DNA from: Kribbella aluminosa
GTDB lineage: Bacteria > Actinomycetota > Actinomycetes > Propionibacteriales > Kribbellaceae
Assembly: GCF_017876295.1 (NCBI RefSeq)
Contig: NZ_JAGINT010000001.1
Span: forward strand, 2,542,001-2,606,000
Reading direction: 5' to 3'
DNA length: 64,000 bases
The notes under the pieces are model-generated. The model did no database searches. It saw nothing but the letters and a program-made list of their open reading frames with translations, and was not told where the DNA came from. The translations under genes were made by a program, and so were the position numbers. This document shows, piece after piece, positions 1-7,687 of this stretch (positions are counted from its first letter, which is position 1; every line of letters starts with the position of its first letter).

Positions 1-2
1 CG

Positions 3-260
3 ACATTGCTGTGTCCCCGCCTGGTCGACACTGGGATTACGGAACGCGAAAGGACGCGGATCGAGGCAGCTGGTAAGGCGACCGGGGCGGCGTACACCAC
101 CGACCAAGCTGTCGTTGCGAGTCTGCCCAAGCAGTCGCCGGCGTTCGTGGCGGACTGCACGATCGACGCGATGCGGGCAGGGAAGTTCCACGTCTTCCCC
201 GATCCGGAGTCGAAGCAGACGCTGATGGGCGAGTTCGACGAGGTGCTTGCCTCCATCTGA
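3..260 (+). CDS. SDR-family oxidoreductase, C-terminal fragment (5' end outside window)
   Basis: The reading frame is open to the left edge and reads T-L-L-C-P-R-L-V-D-T-G-I before a helical tail. A 'CPxxVxTxI' stretch is the usual post-catalytic loop of short-chain dehydrogenases (the PG motif region), so this should be the last 85 residues of an NAD(P)-dependent dehydrogenase. The cofactor fold and the Tyr-Lys active site lie outside the window. A Dabb-domain gene follows on the same strand. The family assignment is fairly likely; the substrate is unknown. Confidence 0.6.
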   Translation, partial: TLLCPRLVDTGITERERTRIEAAGKATGAAYTTDQAVVASLPKQSPAFVADCTIDAMRAGKFHVFPDPESKQTLMGEFDEVLASI

Positions 261-314
261 CCAGTGCCCGGAAGTGGGTGCATCGACGTACATTCGAGAG
301 AGGATCCAAACTCC

Positions 315-650
315 ATGAGTTCAGCCGACCTGATCGAGCGCCACTCGGTGCACTTCGCGGTCTATCGGTACAAGGAGGGCACGCCGATCGACGAGATCGA
401 ATCTGCTCTCGAAGACGTCTGCCGGCTGGGTGACCAGGTGGCGGGTATCCGCCTGGTGAGCTGGGGAAGCAACTCCTCGCCGCACGCGTGTGGCTACACC
501 CACGCGATGACCATCGTCGGCGACGATATGGACGCGGTCCGTGAGTTCCGGGAGCTGGCACGGAATCATCCGATAAGTCAGTTGCTCTCGGACTCGGAGG
601 AGACGGGGGTAGGTGCCGACTACGACTATCCGCGCGTCGAGGGCACCTGA
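315..650 (+). CDS. Dabb (stress-responsive A/B barrel) domain protein
   Basis: This is a 111-residue protein. I chose the ATG at 315, preceded by AGAGGATCC, over a GTG at 264 that would add an unconvincing tail. The sequence (HSVHFAVYRYKEGTP..., a charged helix, then H-A-M-T-I-V and a final 'REFRELARNHP') matches the small dimeric alpha+beta barrel fold of Dabb proteins. These often act as ligand-binding or cyclase-like partners in catabolic and polyketide loci. It lies directly after an SDR fragment and converges on the aldehyde dehydrogenase gene. The exact role cannot be read from sequence. Confidence 0.7.
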   Translation: MSSADLIERHSVHFAVYRYKEGTPIDEIESALEDVCRLGDQVAGIRLVSWGSNSSPHACGYTHAMTIVGDDMDAVREFRELARNHPISQLLSDSEETGVGADYDYPRVEGT

Positions 651-660
651 CACGGGGTGG

Positions 661-686
661 GCGGCCGCAGGTGAACGGCGGCGGCC
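661..686. terminator. Weak convergent hairpin
   Basis: GGCCGC (663-668) and GCGGCC (681-686) form a 6-bp stem with a 12-base loop. It sits between the end of the Dabb gene and the end of the opposing aldehyde dehydrogenase gene. There is no strong T-tract on either side, so it is only a possible bidirectional terminator. Confidence 0.3.
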
Positions 687-2164
687 TACTTTCCCTCGAG
701 GACGACGGTCTTCGGCTCCAGGAACGGGTACACGCCCTCGCGACCGCACTCACGTCCGATCCCAGAGTCCTTGAACCCGCCGAACGCAATCGTCCAGTCC
801 GTTCGGAAACCGTTATGCCCGACGCTGCCCGACCGCAGCCGCCGCGCGACCTCGAGAGCGCGGTCCGTATCGTTGGTGAAGATCGAGGCGTTCAGACCGT
901 AGGCCGACTGATTTGCGAGCGCGACAGCTTGCTCTTCGGAGTCCGCGGGAATGACAGCGAGCACGGGGCCGAAGATCTCCTGCTGTGCAATGGTCGATGC
1001 GTTGTCGACGTTGGCGAAGAGCGTGGGTTCGATGAAGTAGCCACGCTCGAGACCCGCTGGTCGATTGCCACCGGTGACCAGCATCGCGCCCTCGTCGATC
1101 CCGGTCCGGATGTATCCCTCGACCCTGTCTCGCTGCCGGGCGATGGAGAGCGGTCCCATCTGCGTCGCGACATCGAACGGATCGCCGATCGTGACCCCGG
1201 TGAACTCGCCGTGCAGCGCGTTCACAATCTCGTCGTGACGACTCCTGGTGACGACAACGCGGGTGAGCGCCGCGCAGACCTGGCCGGCCCAGTGCCACGT
1301 GTTGGCCAGCACCCGGGCCACGGCCGCGGCATCGTAGTCGTTGAGCACGACGGCAGCCGATTTTCCCCCCAGTTCCAGGGTGCAACGGGCAATGCGCTGG
1401 CCACAGATCGAGCCGATGCGGCGCCCGGCAGTCGTGGATCCGGTGAAGGTGACCTTGTCGACCCGGCTGTCGCGAACGAGCAACTCGGATTCCTCCCGGT
1501 CAGCAGTGATCGCGTTCCACACCCCCGGCGGCAGGCCCACGTCCTCGGCGATCTCGGCCATGATCTGCCCTGCCCCTGGGGCCTCGGGCGAGCACTTGAC
1601 CACCAGGGTGCAGCCGGCCAGCAGTGCCGGCGCCGCCTTCATGGCGATCATGGGCGTCGTACCGTTCCACGGGACGATCGCCCCGACGACGCCGACCGGC
1701 TCGCGGACCAGCAGCCGCAGCAGCCGAATGCCGGCATCGTCCCCGTCGGGGAAGTGTTCGACGAACGGGAACGACTCGGCCAGGTCTGCGTAGAACTCGT
1801 AGATCTCCGGAGGTGTGGCCAACGCCGCCACCGCCTCGCTGTGTACCGCGCCAGTCTCGCGTGACCAGAGGGCGGCCAGGTCATCGGTGCGTCGGCGTAC
1901 CCCGGCCGCGATGGCTCGCAGATACTCCGCGCGCTCACCAGGCTCCATCTTCGGCCAGGGGCCGTCATCGAAGGCAGCGCGCGCCGCCGCGATCGCGAGG
2001 TCGACCTCAGCCGGTCCGGCGGCCGGCGCCCGGTATGCCACATGTTCGGTGGTCGGGTCGACCACGTCGAAGTGACCTCCGGTCGTCGTAGGGATCCAGC
2101 TGCCACCGACGTAGAACTTGTCCGGGTGCCGGAAAGGCAGAGGTCCTTCGTGTCTCAGATCCAT
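686..2164 (-). CDS. NAD(P)-dependent aldehyde dehydrogenase
   Basis: A 492-residue cytosolic enzyme that should oxidise an aldehyde to the carboxylic acid. Family landmarks are present in order: substrate loop P-W-N, FTGSTTAGRRIG (nucleotide binding), LELGGKS with the general-base Glu, the catalytic cysteine in GQVC (about residue 297), and QEIFGPVLAV near the C-terminus. The length is normal for the family. I chose the ATG at 2164 because AAAGGGACT precedes it; an upstream start would add 16 atypical residues. It is divergent from the oxidoreductase at 2395, and the gap carries a partial copy of the island palindrome. The physiological aldehyde is unknown. Confidence 0.93.
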   Translation of the reverse strand: MDLRHEGPLPFRHPDKFYVGGSWIPTTTGGHFDVVDPTTEHVAYRAPAAGPAEVDLAIAAARAAFDDGPWPKMEPGERAEYLRAIAAGVRRRTDDLAALWSRETGAVHSEAVAALATPPEIYEFYADLAESFPFVEHFPDGDDAGIRLLRLLVREPVGVVGAIVPWNGTTPMIAMKAAPALLAGCTLVVKCSPEAPGAGQIMAEIAEDVGLPPGVWNAITADREESELLVRDSRVDKVTFTGSTTAGRRIGSICGQRIARCTLELGGKSAAVVLNDYDAAAVARVLANTWHWAGQVCAALTRVVVTRSRHDEIVNALHGEFTGVTIGDPFDVATQMGPLSIARQRDRVEGYIRTGIDEGAMLVTGGNRPAGLERGYFIEPTLFANVDNASTIAQQEIFGPVLAVIPADSEEQAVALANQSAYGLNASIFTNDTDRALEVARRLRSGSVGHNGFRTDWTIAFGGFKDSGIGRECGREGVYPFLEPKTVVLEGK

Positions 2165-2292
2165 GCTCAGTCCCTTTCGCGCCCAGGCCTGTCGGGTCCC
2201 GAGGCAAGACATACCTGTGGCGATCGACCGACCCGCGGAGAGCGAGCCTTCCTGACGATTCTCGTCGCGCGGCGTCGACCAGCCGTCCCGAT

Positions 2293-2309
2293 GTTCCGCC
2301 CGCTGGAAA
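2293..2309. promoter_or_regulatory. Degenerate copy of the island palindrome (GTTCCG-N5-TGGAAA)
   Basis: GTTCCG, five bases, then TGGAAA. This differs from GTTCCG-N5-CGGAAC at two positions but keeps the TTCC/GGAA core. It lies in the divergent gap between the aldehyde dehydrogenase and the Gfo/Idh/MocA gene. A second weak copy (GTTCCG-N5-TGGTAC) follows at 2321-2337. Confidence 0.35.
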
Positions 2310-2394
2310 GGGGGTGGCGGGTTCCGGCCTGTGGTACCGATGCCAGAGCGAGGGAGCCTGTGTCCCTAGCCTCACAATCGTGGCTACCGAAAAC

Positions 2395-3573
2395 GTGGGG
2401 CATACACCAGTACGCGTGGCTGTCGTCGGTCTGGGATCGTTCGGACTGACTTTCGTGCCGCTCTACAGCAAGCACCCCGATGTCGCGAGGGTCATACTTT
2501 GCGATCCCGATGAGAAGCGTCTGGGACAGGTTGCGCGCGCGTTCGGCATCTACGATACGCGCGCCAGCCTTGATGAGGTCTTGGCGGATCCGGACATCGA
2601 TGCCGTCCATCTGGTGACGCCCATGCAAATTCACGCTGAGCAATCGGTCGCTGTGCTCGACGCCGGGAAGCACTGCGCCTGCGCGGTCCCCGCGGCTGTC
2701 TCGCTCGACGAGTTGCACGGCTTGGTGGCCGCTGAGGCGCGCTCCGGGTGTAACTACATGATGATGGAGACGGCGGTCTACACCCAAGAATTCCTCCACG
2801 CCCGGGGCCTCTTGGACTCCGGGGATCTGGGGCGGATTCAGTTCTTGCGTGGGGCGCACTACTCCGACTACGAGGCGTGGCCACCCTGGAAGTGGTACCC
2901 GCCAATGTCGTACGCAACGCACGCGGTGGCCCCGCTACTCCAACTCGCGGACGCCGAGGCTGTCTCCGTCCGATGTCTCGGGTCAGGGGTCATGCCCAAG
3001 TCCCTGGCAGGCCCGACTGGGAATCCCTTTCCTGTTGAGACGGCCATCTTCGAGTTGGAGGGCGGGCTGGCGGCCGAAGTCACCAGGTCCATCTTCCGGA
3101 TGACGCGCCAGGTGCAGGAATCCTTCAGTGTTTATGGCGAGCACGCCTCATTCGAGTGGCAGCAGATCGCGGGGGAGTCTCCGGTGGTTTTCAGGCTCGC
3201 CGATCCCGAGGCTGAGAATGAGGCCTTCGTGCTTCAGAGGCAATCCTTCGGAGCCATGCTCGGCATCGACACCGAGGCTCTGGACGAGCTCGTGCCCGTA
3301 TCGAGGTTTCCCTCGGTCACTTTTGAACACGCAACTCTCGGGCCGACCGACACCGATCTACCCGAGGCGCTGCGCGGCGCCGCCGGACACGGCGGCGCCG
3401 AGTCGCACCTCGTCAACGAGTTTGTCCGCAGCATCGTCGAGGGCCGGCCTAGCTCAGTGCGGGCAGCAGTGGCGGCTGCGTGGACGGCCCCCGGCCTGTG
3501 CGCGCACGAGTCGGCTCTCCGAGGCGGCCAGCCGATGGCCATTCCCCAGTTCCGCCACGACAGCCTCGCCTGA
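2395..3573 (+). CDS. Gfo/Idh/MocA-family oxidoreductase
   Basis: About 392 residues. The N-terminal Rossmann fold is clear (VRVAVVGLGSFG, then V-I-L-C-D-P-D and the DAVHLVTPMQIHAEQ strand). The usual E-K-P motif after 'AGKH' is replaced by C-A-C-A-V-P, so the canonical catalytic Lys is not at its normal place; this points to an altered reaction or a non-classical member. The C-terminal half shows the family's beta-sheet pattern and a metal- or substrate-like His region (SYATHAVAPL). The start is uncertain: GTG 2395 fits the fold best, while GTG 2380 and GTG 2314 are in frame. A damaged paralogue lies immediately downstream. Confidence 0.8.
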   Translation: MGHTPVRVAVVGLGSFGLTFVPLYSKHPDVARVILCDPDEKRLGQVARAFGIYDTRASLDEVLADPDIDAVHLVTPMQIHAEQSVAVLDAGKHCACAVPAAVSLDELHGLVAAEARSGCNYMMMETAVYTQEFLHARGLLDSGDLGRIQFLRGAHYSDYEAWPPWKWYPPMSYATHAVAPLLQLADAEAVSVRCLGSGVMPKSLAGPTGNPFPVETAIFELEGGLAAEVTRSIFRMTRQVQESFSVYGEHASFEWQQIAGESPVVFRLADPEAENEAFVLQRQSFGAMLGIDTEALDELVPVSRFPSVTFEHATLGPTDTDLPEALRGAAGHGGAESHLVNEFVRSIVEGRPSSVRAAVAAAWTAPGLCAHESALRGGQPMAIPQFRHDSLA

Positions 3574-3586
3574 ACTTCGAAAGCGG

Positions 3587-3967
3587 ATGATGATGGACTA
3601 CCAACCCGACGCCCCCGAACGTCTGCGGATCGCACAGGTTGGGGCAGGCATGCACGCCTACCGAAATATCCTCCCTCTTCTTACCTTCCTCTCCGGTCAT
3701 CACGTGTGGATGGAGAAGCCGGCAGCGGTAACCGTGGCCGACGTCGATCGCGTGCTGGCCGAACAGACGTTCGCTCCTGCAGGGTCGGAGACCGGAGCCG
3801 TGGTGTGGGAGTCGCAAGAGAGTCTGAGCACCTTCGAGTGTCGCGCCGAGGTGACGCAGGGGCTGTGCGGAGGACTCGCGCACTTCGTCGCGTGCGTCCT
3901 GGCCGGGGACGACGCATCAGCAATCGTGTCCAATGGGGACACAGTTGAGATAGGAGACCAGTCGTGA
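3587..3967 (+). pseudogene. Internally deleted Gfo/Idh/MocA-family dehydrogenase remnant
   Basis: The frame stays open for about 126 codons, against about 350 for the family. It reads the Rossmann start (LRIAQVGAGMHAYRNILPLL), jumps directly to the catalytic-loop segment (HVWMEKPAAVTVADVDRVL), and then to a C-terminal-like stretch (QGLCGGLAHFVACVLAG). The middle of the nucleotide fold and most of the substrate domain are missing, consistent with two in-frame deletions. It cannot be an active dehydrogenase. Its stop overlaps the start of the cupin gene (GTGA), so it may persist only as a translational lead-in. The three-block reading is mine and needs alignment to confirm. Confidence 0.6.
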
Positions 3968-4347
3968 CCAAGGACGCCATGGATTCGCGCTTGCGGCGGG
4001 CCGGTGAGCACCTGACGGAGACGATGCCGTGGGGCCGGCTGGAATGGTCGGTGTCGGCACATCTGGGGAACTCCGAGACGATGACGATCGGAACGTGCTT
4101 CATCAATCGCGGGAGTCAGAACGGGCGCCACTTCCACCCGAACTGCGACGAAGTGCTGCGAGTGGTCCGTGGACGGATCATCCAGTCCTTGGACGGCACC
4201 GAGCTCGAGATGAACGCGGGCGACGTCGTCTCGATCCCGAGTGGAGTGGTTCACCATGCCCGCAACATCGGGGCCGAGCAGGCTGAGCTGGCGATCACCT
4301 TCTCCAGCGCCTACCGCGAGACCGTCGACGTCGACGGGAAGCACTAG
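3964..4347 (+). CDS. Single-domain cupin protein
   Basis: A 127-residue cupin. Motif 1 is clear (GRHFHPNCDEVLRVVRG) with metal ligands His56, His58 and Glu63. Motif 2 follows (GDVVSIPSGVVHHARN) with a ligand His at 97/98. This is a small metal-binding beta-barrel, probably a dioxygenase, isomerase or ligand-binding protein; the family is too broad to name the reaction. It starts at GTG 3964, overlapping the stop of the remnant upstream by four bases (GTGA), so the two are translationally coupled. Confidence 0.85.
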   Translation: MTKDAMDSRLRRAGEHLTETMPWGRLEWSVSAHLGNSETMTIGTCFINRGSQNGRHFHPNCDEVLRVVRGRIIQSLDGTELEMNAGDVVSIPSGVVHHARNIGAEQAELAITFSSAYRETVDVDGKH

Positions 4348-4369
4348 GTGTTCGGTCCACAGCCAGAGG

Positions 4370-5182
4370 TCATGTCGGCGTCACGCACCTTGTCACGAAG
4401 GACACGACGTCGCCCAGGACCTCGAATGCGTTGATCTCGTTGAAGATCTCGTGCCGGGCGTGGGCGTAGACGACTTCCTCGAAGCGTGGGCCGCGGATCT
4501 TCTCGAGAGCGGCGCGGGTGCGGTCGAGCGGCGCCAGAGAATCGAGTTCGCCATGGACCCAGAGTGTCGGCACCTCGCCCAGAGAGCCTGAGGCGGCGAT
4601 CCGAGCCACATTTGTCCGGTACGCCGTCAACGTCTCCCGCAGGTAGGGACCGTGGTACACGAGCGGATCGGCTCTGAACGCCCGGCCCACGTCGCTGTCT
4701 CGTGACAGCACGGCCGGGTCGACCGGCACGTTCGGGATCGGGTCGTGGTTCGCCAAGGCGAAGACCTCTGGGTTGCCGCCTGCGACCGGTGCCGACAGCA
4801 CCAAGGCGCGAAGGTCGTGTCCGTGGCCGAGCTGCATGAATCGGATCGCAATGTTCCCGCCCATCGAGTGACCGATCAGCGCGGTCGGGAGACCTTCGTG
4901 TTCCGCTGCCATCGTGGTGCCCACGACGCTGAGATCTTCTGCGTACTCGTCCAGATCGCGCATGAGACCGCGCTCGCCAGGAGACAGGCCGTGTCCCCGG
5001 TGGTCGGGCGCTACGACCATCGCCCCGGAGTCCGTCAGCCATTGGGCGACGTGTTCATACCGTCCCGCGTGCTCGGCATAGCCGTGAGCGAGCAGTACCA
5101 GAGCCCTAGGGCTCTGCGCGGGGTTCCACACGTGCACGGTCAACTCACCCGAGGGAACCTGCATGGTGCGGTGTGCCGACAT
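4370..5182 (-). CDS. Alpha/beta hydrolase, monoacylglycerol-lipase-like
   Basis: 270 residues, cytosolic, with no signal peptide. The serine nucleophile lies in LIGHSMGGN (Ser106). The oxyanion HG is in LLAHGYAEHAGRY, the acid in VHGELDSLAP and the histidine in the terminal ARHEIFNE. The H-G-Y-A-E-H signature and the PDHRGHG segment are typical of lysophospholipase/monoglyceride-lipase-type esterases. Start ATG 5182 has GGAGG five bases upstream. It is divergent from the ABM monooxygenase, and the shared gap holds two near-perfect regulatory palindromes. It probably cleaves an ester or lactone of the catabolised compound. Confidence 0.88.
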   Translation of the reverse strand: MSAHRTMQVPSGELTVHVWNPAQSPRALVLLAHGYAEHAGRYEHVAQWLTDSGAMVVAPDHRGHGLSPGERGLMRDLDEYAEDLSVVGTTMAAEHEGLPTALIGHSMGGNIAIRFMQLGHGHDLRALVLSAPVAGGNPEVFALANHDPIPNVPVDPAVLSRDSDVGRAFRADPLVYHGPYLRETLTAYRTNVARIAASGSLGEVPTLWVHGELDSLAPLDRTRAALEKIRGPRFEEVVYAHARHEIFNEINAFEVLGDVVSFVTRCVTPT

Positions 5183-5250
5183 CAGTGCCTCCGCGGTAGT
5201 CGCTGCGTCGCTGCAGGTTAGGCGGTGCGGATGAGCGGCGGCGATCCTGT

Positions 5251-5267
5251 GTTCCGGGTGGCGAAAC
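5251..5267. promoter_or_regulatory. Candidate regulon operator 1 (GTTCCG-N5-CGAAAC)
   Basis: A 17-base inverted repeat with one mismatch to GTTCCG-N5-CGGAAC. It lies in the gap between the divergent hydrolase and ABM genes, 16 bases from the start of the next copy. Confidence 0.55.
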
Positions 5268-5273
5268 TGTCCG

Positions 5274-5290
5274 GTTCCACCGCGCGGAAC
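5274..5290. promoter_or_regulatory. Candidate regulon operator 2 (GTTCCA-N5-CGGAAC)
   Basis: A second one-mismatch copy whose start is 23 bases (about two helical turns) from the start of operator 1. Tandem spacing of this kind suits cooperative binding of a dimeric or tetrameric regulator. Confidence 0.55.
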
Positions 5291-5392
5291 GGAGCCCAGT
5301 CGGCCGGCCCGCGCGCTCGTAGGTTCTGGGCGCAGGCTTCGGGCGCACGTCACCCGTTGAACGAGCTGCGTAGACGACGCCCGGAGGAGACC

Positions 5393-5755
5393 ATGAACGC
5401 CGAGCACGAGATCCAGACCGGCGAGCAAGCGAGCCCCGTGTACGAGCTGACCGAGTTCGTGGTCCCCAAGGGCCGTGAACTGGAGTTCGAGCACGTGATG
5501 CGGACGGCGCGGACGGTCATCGCGCGTTGTGCGGGCCTCATCTCGATCGAGTACTGGCGCGGCGTCGAAAGACGCAACGTGTACACCCTGCTGCTCAAGT
5601 GGCGCTCGATGGACGCACACCTCGAGGAGTGGCGGAACTCCCCACACTATCCAGAGTGGAGCGCTCTCGTCGTTCCGTTCATCGTCGAGCCGCCACGCGA
5701 TGAGCATTTCGTCCCTTGCGGGGTCGCCTTTCCGTGTGACCCGGAATCGGTGTGA
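5393..5755 (+). CDS. Antibiotic biosynthesis monooxygenase (ABM)/Dabb-like small protein
   Basis: A 120-residue protein starting at ATG 5393 behind GGAGGAGACC. After a polar 16-residue tail the core reads YELTEFVVPKGRELEFEHVM...GLISIEYWRG...YTLLLKWRSMDAHLEEWRNSPHYPEW. This is the ferredoxin-like ABM fold, with the diagnostic 'W-x-S-x-D-A-H-x-x-x-W-R-x-S' helix. Such proteins are cofactor-free oxygenases or heme/quinone binding partners. It is divergent from the hydrolase and lies upstream of the IclR gene. Confidence 0.78.
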   Translation: MNAEHEIQTGEQASPVYELTEFVVPKGRELEFEHVMRTARTVIARCAGLISIEYWRGVERRNVYTLLLKWRSMDAHLEEWRNSPHYPEWSALVVPFIVEPPRDEHFVPCGVAFPCDPESV

Positions 5756-5788
5756 CCGTTCCCACAGCCGAGTCTTGTGCCTCGATGT

Positions 5789-5823
5789 CAACACGCGTAG
5801 ATTGCTGACATCTACACGCGTTG
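5789..5823. promoter_or_regulatory. Imperfect inverted repeat upstream of the IclR gene
   Basis: CAACACGCGTAGA (5789-5801) and TCTACACGCGTTG (5811-5823) flank a 9-base centre and are near reverse complements of each other. The element sits 54 bases before the IclR start codon, a typical place for an autoregulatory operator. It differs from the GTTCCG palindrome used elsewhere in the island. Confidence 0.45.
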
Positions 5824-5876
5824 AATTTGCGCAGTGCACTGCCGCGATACGGGCACTTGCAGGAGGAGGAACGGAC

Positions 5877-6653
5877 GTGGGATCTGTACTGGAGAGATTC
5901 GAAGTCACTGAAGGCGTAGTGTCGTCCGTCGCCAAAGCTGCGCGGCTACTGCGAGCACTGGCGCGCAGCAGCGGCGAAGCCGGTGTCACGGAGTTGGCGG
6001 TTGCCGCGGGCTTGCCCAAGAGCACCGCACACCGGGTGCTCGCCGAGCTGATCCAGGAGGAAATGGTTGCCCACAATGGATCGCGGTATCGCCTCGGAGC
6101 CGGCTGGTACGCGCTGCAGATGAGTCGGAGCACGTCAATGTGGGGAGACCTCCTGGACATCGCGAGACGTCCTCTGGAGGACGTGTTCGAGGCAACGGGG
6201 GCAAACGTGCACCTGGCTGTCCTGGAGGCGGGCCAGGTCCTCTATTTGGAGAAGCTCACGGCCCGCGGAGGAACACGGATTCCGACTCGAGTCGGCGCTC
6301 GGATGCCGGCGACGTGCACGGCCATCGGCAAGGCGCTCCTCGCGTTCAGCGACGTTTCCGTGGTCCGTTCCGTTCTCTCGCATGACCTTCCGCGCCCGTC
6401 GGCACGGTCCATCGTCGCCCCGCGACTCCTGCTGGACCAGCTCGCGGAGGTCCGTCGCGCCGGATACTCACAAGACCTGGAGGAGGCGCAACCCGGGCTG
6501 TTCTGCGTGGCGGCGCCAGTCGTTTTGGAGGGCCGCTCTGTTGCGGCCGTGTCGCTGGCGCGGATCGGCTCGAGTGCCCACCTGATGTCCGATCGGAACC
6601 ACGTGCGTCGCGCGGCGGTGCAGATTGCGAACGCTCTGTCGGCGCCCTATTGA
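5877..6653 (+). CDS. IclR-family transcriptional regulator
   Basis: 258 residues from GTG 5877, preceded by AGGAGGAGGAACG. The N-terminal winged helix (SSVAKAARLLRAL...GVTELAVAAGLPKSTAHRVLAELIQEEMV) is followed by the linker helix and the GAF-like effector domain (VHLAVLEAGQVLYLEKL, RMPATCTAIGKALLAF, GYSQDLEEAQPGLFCVAAPV). It is the only regulator in the first 34 kb, so it is the natural candidate to control the island. Whether it binds the GTTCCG palindrome is inference. The VOC dioxygenase gene follows on the same strand. Confidence 0.93.
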   Translation: MGSVLERFEVTEGVVSSVAKAARLLRALARSSGEAGVTELAVAAGLPKSTAHRVLAELIQEEMVAHNGSRYRLGAGWYALQMSRSTSMWGDLLDIARRPLEDVFEATGANVHLAVLEAGQVLYLEKLTARGGTRIPTRVGARMPATCTAIGKALLAFSDVSVVRSVLSHDLPRPSARSIVAPRLLLDQLAEVRRAGYSQDLEEAQPGLFCVAAPVVLEGRSVAAVSLARIGSSAHLMSDRNHVRRAAVQIANALSAPY

Positions 6654-6754
6654 TGCCCTCGGCAACGGTCGACTGGCGTTCCGTGCGCCGGAATTCTCAG
6701 CCGCAACCGGGCCGACCTGCAGAAATACTTGGCGCCAGACGAAGGGTGAGGACA

Positions 6755-7666
6755 ATGTATCGGATCGAACGCCTCGGATACGTCACGATCGAGGTTGCGG
6801 ACCTGGAGCAGGCGATCGACTTCTATGCACGGGTCGTTCGCCTCGAGGTAACCGAGCGCCGCGCGGGTGTCGCCTTTATGAGCGGAGGCGCGGACCACCA
6901 CTGGCTGCGTCTGGAGGAGGGACCCAATCCAGGTGTCACCCGGATTGCCTACCAGGCAGTCGATCGAACCTCGTACGAAGCCATTGCCGCGGATCTGGCC
7001 ACCGCAGGGACCGACTTCATTCGCGGCGGTGACTTCAAGGTTGACCGTGTCGAGGAATGGATCCGGTTCCGTGACCCGGCCGGCATCGAGTGGGAGATCT
7101 TCACGAAGATGGCCGAGCTCGCTGTGCCCATTGCCCCGAACGGAATCGCTCTGGACAAGATGTTGCACACCCTCTGGGTGGTGCCGAACTATGACGACGA
7201 GACCGCCTTCTGCCGCGAGGTTCTCGGCTTCGAGGTGTCGGACCAAGTTGAGGAATCGGTGGAGTTCCTACGGTGCGCGAACGGCTATCATCACTCGCTC
7301 GGCTTCGCCCGCGGAGCGCCCGGCCTCAGTGCGCCGACGTTCTCGCACTTCTGCGTGCTGGTCGGCTCCCTGGACGAAGTCATGCGATTCCGGCACAACG
7401 CTGTGTCACTCGGCATGAAACTCGAGTTGGACATCCTCCGCCACCCCACGTCGGGCTCGATGGGGGTTTACGTGATCGAGCCGTGGCTGGGCTTCTCGAT
7501 CGAGTTTTCCACGGACCACGCGGTGATCGACGACGCGACGCACCTTCCTCGGCGTTTCGTGATGGGCAAGGGTGCGCTGGACGTCTGGAAGGAGCCCCTT
7601 CCCCCGCCGCGGGTGGACTCCAAGGCGTCGTTCACCGAGAAGCTGGACCCGGCGTCCGCGTTGTGA
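6755..7666 (+). CDS. VOC-family extradiol-type ring-cleavage dioxygenase
   Basis: A 303-residue, two-module vicinal-oxygen-chelate protein. Module 1 starts IERLGYVTIEVADLEQAIDFYARV; module 2 starts HTLWVVPNYDDETAFCREVLGFEV. The probable Fe(II) ligands are the His of LHTLWVV, the His of FSHFCVLVGSLDEV and the Glu of GFSIEFSTD. That is the 2-His-1-carboxylate arrangement of type I extradiol dioxygenases such as biphenyl-2,3-diol dioxygenase. Start ATG 6755 follows GGGTGAGGAC. It may open a catechol-like ring, or act on a non-aromatic diketone-like substrate as some relatives do. Confidence 0.85.
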   Translation: MYRIERLGYVTIEVADLEQAIDFYARVVRLEVTERRAGVAFMSGGADHHWLRLEEGPNPGVTRIAYQAVDRTSYEAIAADLATAGTDFIRGGDFKVDRVEEWIRFRDPAGIEWEIFTKMAELAVPIAPNGIALDKMLHTLWVVPNYDDETAFCREVLGFEVSDQVEESVEFLRCANGYHHSLGFARGAPGLSAPTFSHFCVLVGSLDEVMRFRHNAVSLGMKLELDILRHPTSGSMGVYVIEPWLGFSIEFSTDHAVIDDATHLPRRFVMGKGALDVWKEPLPPPRVDSKASFTEKLDPASAL

Positions 7667-7687
7667 CTGTGCCTGCGGGTAACGCGC

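Noticed and set aside
671..1864. 397-codon plus-strand frame opposite the aldehyde dehydrogenase
   Set aside because: The minus strand encodes an intact aldehyde dehydrogenase; the plus frame is its shadow.
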